From NCBI GenBank assembly GCA_965216155.1, contig CBDCFD010000005.1, positions 620,001 through 684,000 on the forward strand: 64,000 nt of DNA, written 5' to 3'. This document shows, in pieces, positions 10,514-18,205 of the stretch. Both the position numbers and the translations under genes were made by a program. The first letter of the stretch is position 1, and every line of letters starts with the position of its first letter. Origin of the DNA: CATOSP01 sp965216155. GTDB taxonomy: Bacteria > Chloroflexota > Dehalococcoidia > Lucifugimonadales > UBA3495. The notes beneath the pieces are model-generated. The model did not search any database and had not been told where the DNA came from. It saw only the letters and a list, made by a program, of their open reading frames with translations.

Positions 10514-10525
10514 TTAGCTAGCTAA
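10514..10525. promoter_or_regulatory. Candidate MarR operator 2
   Basis: TTAGCTAGCTAA is a perfect 12-bp palindrome 17 bp upstream of the marR start, in position for autorepression, and shares TTAGCT-NN-CTAA with the site at 10017-10028. Confidence 0.5.
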
Positions 10526-10630
10526 AGAATATCCCGGTTTCGCCCGCGTGTCAAGCCCTTGGGAAATCCCCAATTACACGGCGGTACGGATACGCCAACA
10601 GCTTGGCATTCCTACGCTGCGTTCCTGGCC

Positions 10631-11494
10631 CTACTGCTCATCCTCAAGCCCTGATTCCGTTTCCCAGGTTATCAGCATCTCCTTCATTGGCTCCCGCCAG
10701 AGAGGGGAGTAGCCGTTGGGGCCCGGCTGGAACAACTCGTCGAAGCAGGTCTCGATGATTCCTCCGGCGCTCAGGCGGTCCGGAGGGTCTAACCACAAGC
10801 CTCGCAGGGCCATCTGCACCGCCGCTTCCCTGGTGCGGGATAACTCGTCCTCCCACCAAGGCGGCTCCGGAAGCACACGAACGTCCGGCAAAATGCCCAT
10901 CTCCCACAGCGCCGCCAGCAGGTCTGCGTGGCCCGCTACCCGTGCTTGGTCCTCACCGTAGATCAGCCTGAAGATACACTCGTCGCGGTGGGGAGGGGGC
11001 ACGCTCCATATCGCTATGATAACTCTGCGCCTGGCCGCGGCCTCCATCTTCCTCACGAACCGGACTATGTCCCGGACGAAATAGGTGACATCGGCGGTGA
11101 ACACGACATCGCCTTCGACGCCTTGAACGTCCAGCCAGTCCGCTTGGACGAGCCTGGCGTTGCCGATGCCCGCTTCCGCGGCGGACGCGGTGAACTCGGC
11201 GCCTATTCCGGGCGACCGGTCCACGTTTATCACCTCCCGGCAGCGCAACGCCAGCGGCAGGCCCACCCTGCCCGCGCCGCCCCCCGCTTCCACGAACACG
11301 TCCCCGGGCTGCACATATTGGGCGACAGCTTCCAGATTCGCCGTCAGTTGACGGCGCGGGTCGAAACGGAACAGGCGGGCCAACTCCCCGGTCCAGATGT
11401 CTCTCTGGGGTTGGGGGCCAAACAAACGCGCCTTTTGCTCTTCAACGCCGTCAATATATGTGGAGTACCTTTCCGCTGCGCTGATATGTGGCAT
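10631..11494 (-). CDS. Class I SAM-dependent methyltransferase
   Basis: From ATG 11494 the protein has 287 residues. Motif I is VFVEAGGGAGRVGLPLALRC (glycine-rich SAM loop), followed by the acidic residue of motif II in VINVDRS, and a later acidic motif ARLVQADWLDVQ. The target is not evident. The C-terminal half has little recognisable. The start is uncertain: AAGAGG abuts the ATG, and a TTG start at 11539 behind it would add 15 residues. It is divergent from a hicB-like gene. Confidence 0.75.
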   Translation of the reverse strand: MPHISAAERYSTYIDGVEEQKARLFGPQPQRDIWTGELARLFRFDPRRQLTANLEAVAQYVQPGDVFVEAGGGAGRVGLPLALRCREVINVDRSPGIGAEFTASAAEAGIGNARLVQADWLDVQGVEGDVVFTADVTYFVRDIVRFVRKMEAAARRRVIIAIWSVPPPHRDECIFRLIYGEDQARVAGHADLLAALWEMGILPDVRVLPEPPWWEDELSRTREAAVQMALRGLWLDPPDRLSAGGIIETCFDELFQPGPNGYSPLWREPMKEMLITWETESGLEDEQ

Positions 11495-11566
11495 CCTCTT
11501 ACACCACCATCCTTTCCGGCGGGTTTGTTTGGTGTACAATCTCAGAACAGTTTCGGGGAGAGAGGA

Positions 11567-11851
11567 ATGTTAGTTTACAAGGCGATGTACAAGTACTTGG
11601 ACGAAGGGGTCCACGCCGAGGCGCTGGACTTTCCCGGCGCAATCACCTTTGGGCACGATCTGGCGGAGGCCCGGCGGCTCCTGGCCAGCGTCATGGTGGA
11701 CCTAGCGGAACTCCACATAGAACGCGGTGAACCCTTGCCCCTGCCCGACTCGAGCCTTACCGGCCAGGATGCCGACCTGGATGAACCCATCTACCTTCTC
11801 ATACAAGCCGCATCAAGGGTTGCCCTGGTTCCACAAGACGTAATCGCATGA
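11567..11851 (+). CDS. HicB-type antitoxin
   Basis: The 94-residue protein starts at ATG 11567 behind GGGGAGAGAGG. It has the HicB-like core MYKYLDEGVHAEALDFPGA with the ITFGHDLAEARRLLASVMVDLAELHIERGEPLPLP helix and tail. Its stop codon overlaps the ATG of a hicA frame (ATGA), the reverse of the most common hicAB order but frequent in this family. The downstream hicA is frameshifted, leaving the antitoxin without an intact partner. Confidence 0.75.
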   Translation: MLVYKAMYKYLDEGVHAEALDFPGAITFGHDLAEARRLLASVMVDLAELHIERGEPLPLPDSSLTGQDADLDEPIYLLIQAASRVALVPQDVIA

Positions 11852-12037
11852 GGCGGCATGACCTTATCTCCCATCTGCGTCAGCATGGTTGCAATTTTGT
11901 ACGAGAGGGGCGCGAACATTCAATCTGGGAAAACCCGGTCACAAACCGCAATATCGGGGGTGCCGCGCCATCGGGAAATTTCTGATGTTACGGCTGCGAG
12001 AATCTGCTGGCATCCTGGGATTCCGAGGCCGCGTTAA
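11848..12037 (+). pseudogene. HicA-type toxin, frameshifted
   Basis: The frame starts in the ATGA overlap and reads MRRHDLISHLRQHGCNFVRE, GREHSIWENPVTNRN, with the catalytic His in the REHSI element of HicA. It ends prematurely at 11983-11985. The expected C-terminus (GVPRHREISDVTAARIC) continues in another frame to TAA 12035-12037. An extra G in the GGGGG run at 11956-11960 is the simplest cause. The RHREI segment is a well-known HicA element, so the assignment is firm. Confidence 0.75.
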
Positions 12038-12068
12038 TACAGTCTGAACACTGGCCTGGAAAATCCGC

Positions 12069-12920
12069 CTACCGCCCCTTGAACTCCGGCCTCCGCTTTT
12101 CCAAGAACGCCTGCACCGCCTCCCGGTGGTCCTCAGTCTTCCGGGCCTGCTCCTGCGCCACGTGGGCGATCTCCAGGCTCTCCTTCAGCCCTCCATCCAA
12201 GCTCTTATGCACCAAGTACTTGATCAGAGATAGGGATTGGGTGGGACCCTGGGCCAGCTTCGTGGCCAGCTCCAACGAGGCTTCCATGATCTCGTCGTCG
12301 GGCACAACCTTGCTCACCAGGCCCATGCGGTAAGCCTCGTTCCCGTCAATGCTGTCTCCGGTGTACTGGAGCATCAGAGTGTTGCTCAGACCGATGAGCC
12401 TTGGCAACTGCCAGCAGCTACCGTCTCCTGGGATCAGGCCCATCCGGACGAACGCTTCGGAGAACCGGGCTTTTTCGGCGGCGATGCGGATGTCGCAGGC
12501 CAGGGCGACGCCCATTCCCACGCCGTAAGCGTGCCCGTTGACCGCGGCGATGGAAGGCTTCTGCAACTCGTGAAGCCGCAGGGGTAGAAATGCCGCCCCT
12601 TCTTCCGACGTCCTATGCCGCGCAAACCGGGTCTCCATCTTCCCCCAGGGCAGCGGCTCAGGTTCGCCCCGCTCCTGAGTTTGCTGGTCCCTCTCCTCGA
12701 TTCGCCGGTTGAATCCGCGCACGTTGGCCCCGGAACAGAAGGAAGGCTCGGTCCCGGTCAGCAGGACCACCCGCTGGTCCGGGTCTGCTTCGAATCGGTC
12801 CAAGGCATCGTTCATTTCTCGGGACATGTCCCCGCCCAGAGCATTCCGCGTTGCCGGATCGTGCATCGCCATGATCAACACGTTGTCGCGAGTCTCGGTC
12901 TTTATGAATTCATAACTCAT
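12069..12920 (-). CDS. Enoyl-CoA hydratase/isomerase family protein
   Basis: This 283-residue crotonase-fold protein starts at ATG 12920 after GAGGTGA. It shows the oxyanion-hole segments SFCSGANVRGF (first) and KPSIAAVNGHAYGVGMGVALACDIRIA (second), followed by FSEAFVRMGLIPGDG, where hydratases carry a catalytic Glu in this region. An insertion of about 25 residues (RRIEERDQQTQERGEPEP) after the first oxyanion segment is unusual in length. The likely role is acyl-CoA degradation; exact substrate unknown. It is divergent from the MOSC gene. Confidence 0.85.
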   Translation of the reverse strand: MSYEFIKTETRDNVLIMAMHDPATRNALGGDMSREMNDALDRFEADPDQRVVLLTGTEPSFCSGANVRGFNRRIEERDQQTQERGEPEPLPWGKMETRFARHRTSEEGAAFLPLRLHELQKPSIAAVNGHAYGVGMGVALACDIRIAAEKARFSEAFVRMGLIPGDGSCWQLPRLIGLSNTLMLQYTGDSIDGNEAYRMGLVSKVVPDDEIMEASLELATKLAQGPTQSLSLIKYLVHKSLDGGLKESLEIAHVAQEQARKTEDHREAVQAFLEKRRPEFKGR

Positions 12921-13109
12921 GTTTCACCTCTCTAATATGCAAGCAGCGGCAACCCGTACCAGGCTCCCGGCAAATGCTGCGATTTCTTGGACAGCCGCCC
13001 CTTTTAAGAAGACTGTCGGCAATCGTCCCCCCAGAGTATAATCGCCTCATTATATCGTGGGGATCAGACATGGCCCAATACCCAAGAATAGACCGCAAGG
13101 AGTCCTGCC

Positions 13110-13538
13110 ATGCAACAAGGGACCATAGTAAACCTGCACATTGCCAGGGTGAAAGGCACGCCCTCCGACCCGGTGGACGAGGCCACGGCCATCGCGTCCA
13201 AGGGACTGGACGGCGACCGCAGTTGCAATGAGAACAACGTGCGCCAGGTCCTCTTCATGGACAAGGAGACCCTGGACGGGTTCGGCTTGGCCCCAGGTCA
13301 GATTAAGGAAAACATCACTACCACCGGGCTGGACCTCTCCAAGGTGGAACCGGGCCAAGTATTCTTCGTGGGTGACGATGTGACCCTTGAAGCAGTGGGC
13401 GAGTGTGAGCCCTGCGGCAAAATGGACGCCATCCGCCAGGGCCTGCGCGAAGAGCTCAACCACCGCCGCGGCCAGCTAGCGGTCGTCCTCAACGGAGGAG
13501 GGATCAAGGTGGGGGACACCATCCGCATCGAGCCGTAG
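13110..13538 (+). CDS. MOSC-domain protein
   Basis: The 142-residue protein starts at ATG 13110 after AAGGAG. It contains the MOSC hallmarks: GLDGDR (residues 33-38), then VRQVLFMDKETLDGFGLAPGQIKENITTTG, and the conserved cysteine in GECEPCGKMD, which in MOSC proteins binds the molybdenum cofactor or sulfur. It is a single-domain form like YiiM or the C-terminus of molybdenum cofactor sulfurases. Likely a cytoplasmic Moco-sulfur carrier or reductase component. A hicB-like gene follows 27 bp downstream. Confidence 0.85.
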   Translation: MQQGTIVNLHIARVKGTPSDPVDEATAIASKGLDGDRSCNENNVRQVLFMDKETLDGFGLAPGQIKENITTTGLDLSKVEPGQVFFVGDDVTLEAVGECEPCGKMDAIRQGLREELNHRRGQLAVVLNGGGIKVGDTIRIEP

Positions 13539-13565
13539 CTGAGACGGGAAGTTGGGAGAGGGAAC

Positions 13566-13799
13566 ATGAAGACGTACATATTTGAGGCCGAGACCGAGCA
13601 GGACGAGGATGGACGTTGGGGGGCGGCGGTTCCCGCCCTGCCAGGCTGCGCCACCTGGGGCTACACCAAGCAGGAAGCGCTGGAAACTCTGCGGGACGCC
13701 GCGCAGGCTTACATGCAAGACATGATTGAAGCGGGGGACGCAATCCCAACCAAGGGTGTGGAAGTCGTCGAAAGGCTGGTGGTTTCGGTCATAGTGTGA
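13566..13799 (+). CDS. HicB-type antitoxin
   Basis: A 77-residue HicB-fold protein: FEAETEQDEDGRWGAAVPAL, PGCATWGYTKQEALETLRDAAQAY and a short acidic tail. This is the compact form lacking a C-terminal HTH. It follows the MOSC gene closely, but the true partner is the degraded hicA frame just downstream. Confidence 0.75.
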   Translation: MKTYIFEAETEQDEDGRWGAAVPALPGCATWGYTKQEALETLRDAAQAYMQDMIEAGDAIPTKGVEVVERLVVSVIV

Positions 13800-13811
13800 A
13801 TAATCCGGGTA

Positions 13812-14057
13812 GACTGGCTGGTCCATCTTCTCCGAAACACGCCGGTACGTGAATTGCAGATCGCGTTGGAGAGGGACGGGTTCTTCTGCGAAGAATTACC
13901 AGGACCGGAAGCCATGTCTACCGTCACTCGGACGGCAGAAGAGTAGTGATTCACTACCACCGCGGAAGCGACACTCTAGGTAAGGAAAACCCTCCAAGAG
14001 GTCATCCGAGGAACCCAATGGGACGAAGATGACCTGCGAAGGTTGGGTTTGCTCTAA
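13812..14057 (+). pseudogene. HicA/YcfA-type toxin, several frameshifts
   Basis: Pieces of a HicA-like protein follow in three segments: VRELQIALERDGF, then RTGSHVYRHSDGRRVVIHYH with the catalytic His of GSHVYRH, then TLQEVIRGTQWDEDDLRRLG, ending LL and TAA at 14055-14057. Frame changes occur near 13880-13900 and in GGAAAACCC near 13985. The order and spacing are as in full-length HicA, so this is a decayed toxin beside an intact antitoxin. Confidence 0.7.
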
Positions 14058-14090
14058 ACGCTGTCCCATTAAGGTTAGGCAACGACTGAT

Positions 14091-14363
14091 ATGGTCGAAC
14101 ACACCAAGCCTACAACCATTACCGTAACTCTCCTGCCCGAATTAGCCGCTGCGGCTGAGAAGGCAGCGGTGGAGGAAGGTTGGACCAAGAGCGAGTTGTT
14201 GCAGACGGCCTTGAAGAAGTATTTGTCTGACCGCCGCTGGGAGAAGATGCTTCTGGAAAACCAAGCGAACGCCCACGAGCTCGGCATCTTCCCGGAAGAT
14301 GTTCAACGCTTCGTTTACGAAATAAGAGATGAGAACCGCTGGAATGTTGAGAACGGTCCTTGA
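14091..14363 (+). CDS. Ribbon-helix-helix (CopG-like) antitoxin
   Basis: The 90-residue protein begins with a strand TTITVTLLPELAAAAEKAA and helix pair VEEGWTKSELLQTALKKYL, the ribbon-helix-helix layout, and ends with a toxin-binding tail (FPEDVQRFVYEIRDENRW). It overlaps the PIN gene by 20 bp, consistent with a coupled antitoxin-toxin operon. The toxin is split by an insertion sequence. Confidence 0.8.
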   Translation: MVEHTKPTTITVTLLPELAAAAEKAAVEEGWTKSELLQTALKKYLSDRRWEKMLLENQANAHELGIFPEDVQRFVYEIRDENRWNVENGP

Positions 14364-14498
14364 CACCAACGTTTTCGTCTCAGGCTTGAACTTTCCCGGA
14401 AACGAACGTCAAGTGATGGAGCTTGGGAGCAGGACGATTGCAAAGTCAGGGAGGGGAGTTTATAAAGACAGGGAAGTGAGAGTTGGGAGTGTGATGAT

Positions 14499-15633
14499 AT
14501 GGAGGCAGCGGAATCTCTGTTCGAGTGCTTGGAGCAGGTGCCGGACCCCAGGAGGGCCAGGGGAGTCCGCCATCCCTTTCAAGCTATCCCCCGTTTTCAC
14601 GAGGGCAGGCTCTGCGCTTGACCCTGCTGGGCTTGGTCTGCGGTCAGACCACCATGGCCCACATCGCCCTCTTCGCCAGGATGAACTGGCCGGCGCTGAA
14701 GGAGCCTCTGGGGTTTCTCCGGGACCACCCGCCTCACGCCACCACCATCTCGCGCACCCTGTCGGGGGTCTCGCATGAACAATTGCAGGGCGCCCTGACT
14801 GGCTGGGCGGCCCGCGTGGTGGCGGACCAGGAGCTGAATGCCTCGGTGGACGGCAAGTGGGCCAAGCAGTCCAGGGACGCCAACGGGAATCCCCTGGTGA
14901 TGGTGAACGTGCTGGCCCATGACCTGAAGTTGTGCCTGGCCCAGTGGCCGGCGTCGGAAAAGCGTTACGAACCCGGGGTGTTGCGGGAGCAACTGGGGCC
15001 ATTGTTCGAGCGCTATCCCGGGCTGCGGCTGCTGACCATGGACGCCCTCCATGCGGAGCGGGGCCTGTGCCAGGCCATAGTCAGCCACGGACGGGACTAC
15101 CTGGTGCGAATCAAGGGGAACCAGCCTGAGGCGCTGGCCGCATTGGCCGACGGGTTTGCCGCAGAGGAGTTGGGGGAGCCGCAGGCAGAGACCCTGGAAA
15201 AAAAGCGGGGGCGATCGAGAGACGGCGGATTTGGACCGATGCCCTGCTGGGCGGCTACATCCGGGATGAGTTGGGATTTCCCGGGGCGCGGCAGGGTGCG
15301 ATGGTGGAGAAGGAGAGCGTGGATATAGTCACCGGGGAGGTGAGCCGGGAGCGCTGGTATCTGCTGACCAGCCTGAGTTCCCGGCAATGCGGCCCAAAGG
15401 AACTGCTTCGAGTGTTTCGCAACCACTGGAGCGTTGAGAACAGCCTGCATCATGTGAAGGACCGCAGTTGGGACGAGGACGTGCACACGCTGCGCCGTCC
15501 GGGGCTGAGTGAGGTCTTCGCCGTCTTGGTCAACACCGGGCTGAACGCGCTGCGCCTGGAGGGATGGTTTCCACCCCGTATGTCCATGCCCCTGCGAGCG
15601 AAGACTGCGCCTTCCGCCCAACGCAGACCATAA
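14499..15633 (+). pseudogene. ISAs1-family transposase, frameshifted
   Basis: From ATG 14499: MEAAESLFECLEQVPDPRRA, then RGVRHPFQAI. The frame is broken by a 23-bp piece of palindromic repeat at 14588-14610; deleting it joins QAI to LRLTLLGLVCG, the usual ISAs1 text. Further marks are ASVDGKWAKQSRD and LLTMDALHAERGLCQAI (DDE Asp residues), and after a second shift near 15215 the Glu-containing YLLTSLSS...RNHWSVENSLHHVKD. The stop is at 15631-15633. The second shift falls in A/G runs. Confidence 0.85.
14588..14614 (+). repeat. Palindromic element, degenerate copy in ISAs1 transposase
   Basis: CCCCGTTTTCACGAGGG followed by CAGGCTCTG. The tail GGCAGGCTCTG is identical to the copies in the IS66-type transposase at 44011 and others, and the arms are recognisable but decayed. 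Confidence 0.6.
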
Positions 15634-16003
15634 ACCGCCTCTACGCACGCGCTTCCTGACTTTGCAATCGTCCTGGCTTGGGAGAAGAGGGTGGATTAAA
15701 GTTTACGTTTCCACATACATTATCAACGAACTGGACGCAGTCCTCGAACGCAAGTTCCGCCAAAGCGTAGACCGGTGTGAACAGCAAATCGCCGACATCC
15801 GCGAGTGGGCCGAGTTGGTAGAACCGTCAACTCCGGCCGTGTCAGTCGGCAGAGACCCCGCCGACAATCCCATCCTCGAATGTTGTCTGGAATGCCGCGC
15901 CGACTACCTCGTCACCGGCGACCGGCGTGACCTGCTGCCCTTGGGCAACTTTCGTGGGACGGTTATCCTCAACGCCGCCGCATTTCTTCAGATTTTCGAG
16001 TCA

Positions 16004-16528
16004 TCATCCACCGACCCCTAGAGATCGACCTCCAGAAACGCCGCCATCTGCCCGAGACCAAAGCGCCCATCTACCTTGGCCCCAATCCATCCACTCGCTC
16101 CCGGCAGGCGTATCATGCCAATGGAAGTGTCCCCCCTCATCTATGAACACTGAATAGGCTACCTTGGACTTTCCTTGGTCAATGAACTCCTGTATGCGCT
16201 GGATGTCTTTCTTCACACTTCTGTCCTTATAGTCCCACATGACAACTGAAGGGTTAAATTTAGACGGCCAAATATCCCCGCCCTGATTGGTGCTTCTAGC
16301 GTGAGATGGCTCATATTTGAATTCAGCCGCCACTTCAACAGAGTCTCCCATAAGAATTGCCAGGTCGGTACGGATACGTGGCAAGATTGTGTGGTCATTG
16401 AATACCCGGTACGGGAGACCCTGATTTTCAATCTCCCGGTAAATCTGCAACTGCACAGTCCAAACTATGTCGCGCTCTGTGAAGAACCGGAAATCTGCGT
16501 ACCGTCCTTGCAACCATGTCAATAGCAT
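16004..16528 (-). CDS. Unrecognised protein with a nuclease-like E-x-K motif
   Basis: I do not recognise the family. From ATG 16528 it has 174 residues; the frame is open 30 codons further to another ATG at 16618 and the start is uncertain. It contains ERDIVWTVQLQIYREI, then RTDLAILMGDSVEVAAEFKYE, which resembles the D-x(n)-E-x-K arrangement of PD-(D/E)XK enzymes, and a Trp-rich end (EWMDWGQGRWALW). Its last 18 bases overlap the end of the convergent PIN gene. The accessory context favours a restriction or TA-like role, but that is a guess. Confidence 0.5.
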   Translation of the reverse strand: MLLTWLQGRYADFRFFTERDIVWTVQLQIYREIENQGLPYRVFNDHTILPRIRTDLAILMGDSVEVAAEFKYEPSHARSTNQGGDIWPSKFNPSVVMWDYKDRSVKKDIQRIQEFIDQGKSKVAYSVFIDEGGHFHWHDTPAGSEWMDWGQGRWALWSRADGGVSGGRSLGVGG

Positions 16529-16703
16529 ACTCAAATAGCTCAGTTGCTTCCATATCAGACTTAACCCTTCAATCCACTCCAGATGGAATTCCTCGGCAAC
16601 ACTTCCGAGACCTGCCACTGAACCACGAAGGGCACTGGATAATCCCAGCGCCCTCGCTATTTCATCGGCTTATAATCGAGTCTAGCCTGCCAGTCTGGAT
16701 CCG

Positions 16704-18065
16704 CTACTGCACCAGCGTTCGCCGGATTGCCTCTGAAACGTCGCCTACTTGCGTGATGTCGGACCAGGTGTCGACGGTCTCGGCGATCCTCTCCCGGGAC
16801 AGGGCCAACGCCGCGTTGACCTCGAACTTGGCCTTGATGTTGTCGAACCCCCAGGGATTGTGCTGGCTGCCAAGAATGTTTTGCCGCGTCGTGGAATGCT
16901 CAAACACCCGGCCATCCTTGAGGGTGATCTTGACCGGTATTCCCTGCTCGAAGTCTACCGACAGCTCCTCGGCTTTGGCTACCACCCGCTGGTTCACCTT
17001 CCCCAACGCCTCTTTAATCGTGGGGTCGTTGACCTTCTCGTCGGTAAAGGTGTCGATGCCCATTTCCCCATCCACCAAAGCAGCGGCCACGGCGTACTGG
17101 GAGCTGAACTTGCCCTGAAGCCCCGTGTCCGGCTCACCGTACATCATCACGATGGACAGGTATGGCTGGGCAACCTCGGCGCTGGCAACGTCGTCGTAGG
17201 TAAAGTCGTGCTCGCGCATGAGGCTGAAAAGGCTGTCCAACATGGAGTGGTTCCCGCCGCAGCAGGGGTACTTCTTTATCATCAGGGCGTCCTGGACTCG
17301 ATAGGGCTTTCCCAGGTTGTCGGCCATCTCTTCCAGATCGTAAATCCCCGGTCCCAGCACCGTGCGGGCAAACCCCAGGGGATGCTCGATGATATGGTCG
17401 CCAGATGTAAGACCCCTCTGGGCCAACTGGGCGGCAGTGATACCGTCTCGGCATACAAGGCCCGCGTGCAACGGCTTGGTCATGGTCCCGAAGTTGTGAA
17501 TCAGGCCGCCGGCCATCGAACCGGCCATTCCCAACGCCATGGTTGTCTGCTGTTCGTCCAACCCCAGCAGCTTCGCGCAGGCGGAGGTGCAAGCCATGTG
17601 CCCGATGACGGCGGTGGCGTGGAAGCCCTTCTCCATCTGGTTGTACTTGGTGGCGTGTTGGAGGGCCAGGCCGACCTCGCAGCCGACCACATAGGCTTCC
17701 AAAAGGTCCCGCCCGGTCGCGCCGGTCTTCTCTCCCAGGGCCAGCAGCGCCGGGAAAATGGCCACTGTGGGATGACCGAACCCGCCGAAGTCATCGTAGT
17801 CCAGGGCGTGCCCCATCGTGCCGTTGGCCATCGCCGCCTGAGAAGATGTGCTGCGCTGTCCCGAGGCCAACACCGTAGCTTCGTCGGTGCCCCCCTGGTC
17901 GGACACATACTGCTGGATGATATCGGCCACCGGCTGGGTGGACCCGGCGAGAATCACTCCCAGCAGGTCGAAGCACGACTCATTGGCCACGCGGATAGCA
18001 TCGGGTGGAATGTCCTCGTAGCCGGTGGCGACTATCCATTTGGCGATCGTGTCAGTCGCTCCCAT
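16704..18065 (-). CDS. MmgE/PrpD family protein
   Basis: Start ATG 18065, behind AAGGAGG. The 453-residue protein has the MmgE/PrpD layout: all-helical N-terminal domain with NGTMGHALDYDD (residues near 92-103), GHPTVAIFPALLALGE, and FHATAVIGHMACTSACAKLL, then a small alpha/beta C-terminal lid (KYPCCGGNHSMLDSL). The HALDYDD and FH elements match PrpD/aconitate decarboxylase-type active sites. Members handle 2-methylcitrate, cis-aconitate and related acids; the context does not decide the substrate. It stands alone with its own strong ribosome site. Confidence 0.85.
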   Translation of the reverse strand: MGATDTIAKWIVATGYEDIPPDAIRVANESCFDLLGVILAGSTQPVADIIQQYVSDQGGTDEATVLASGQRSTSSQAAMANGTMGHALDYDDFGGFGHPTVAIFPALLALGEKTGATGRDLLEAYVVGCEVGLALQHATKYNQMEKGFHATAVIGHMACTSACAKLLGLDEQQTTMALGMAGSMAGGLIHNFGTMTKPLHAGLVCRDGITAAQLAQRGLTSGDHIIEHPLGFARTVLGPGIYDLEEMADNLGKPYRVQDALMIKKYPCCGGNHSMLDSLFSLMREHDFTYDDVASAEVAQPYLSIVMMYGEPDTGLQGKFSSQYAVAAALVDGEMGIDTFTDEKVNDPTIKEALGKVNQRVVAKAEELSVDFEQGIPVKITLKDGRVFEHSTTRQNILGSQHNPWGFDNIKAKFEVNAALALSRERIAETVDTWSDITQVGDVSEAIRRTLVQ

Positions 18066-18205
18066 GTTTGCCTCCTTTTGAATCGGATTGTGTGAGCGTG
18101 GGGGCATTATATACCTTACCGGCGAAAGTTAACGCAAAAGCGCAATGACGCCGAGGACGCAAAGAAATCCCTTTCGTGAAACTTCGTGTTCTTCGTGGAT
18201 AATCC

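Larger units (their letters stand above)
14430..15675 (+). mobile_element. ISAs1-family insertion sequence
   Basis: The 1246-bp element has perfect 21-bp inverted repeats (14430-14450 and 15655-15675; outer bases CAGGACGATTGCAAAG). It is flanked by 9-bp direct repeats GCTTGGGAG at 14421-14429 and 15676-15684, within the 8-10 bp range expected for ISAs1. The transposase inside is frameshifted twice. Confidence 0.9.
14344..16021 (+). pseudogene. PIN-domain toxin split by an ISAs1-type element
   Basis: The N-terminal part, MLRTVLDTNVFVSGLNFPGN, carries the first catalytic Asp of PIN domains and runs to codon MELG at 14429. The element (14430-15675) follows. Past its right duplication the frame resumes with RRGWIKVYVSTYIINELDAV, holding the second acidic residue, and continues to DPADNPILECCLECRADYLVTGDRRDLLPL, with the third and fourth acidic residues, to the stop at 16019-16021. 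Removing the element and one 9-bp repeat gives a clean 140-residue frame. The insertion therefore looks recent and the gene otherwise intact. Confidence 0.85.

Noticed and set aside
16749..18095. A 448-codon open frame on the plus strand
   Set aside because: It is exactly antisense to the MmgE/PrpD gene, has no family motifs, and follows from the codon bias of the real gene.
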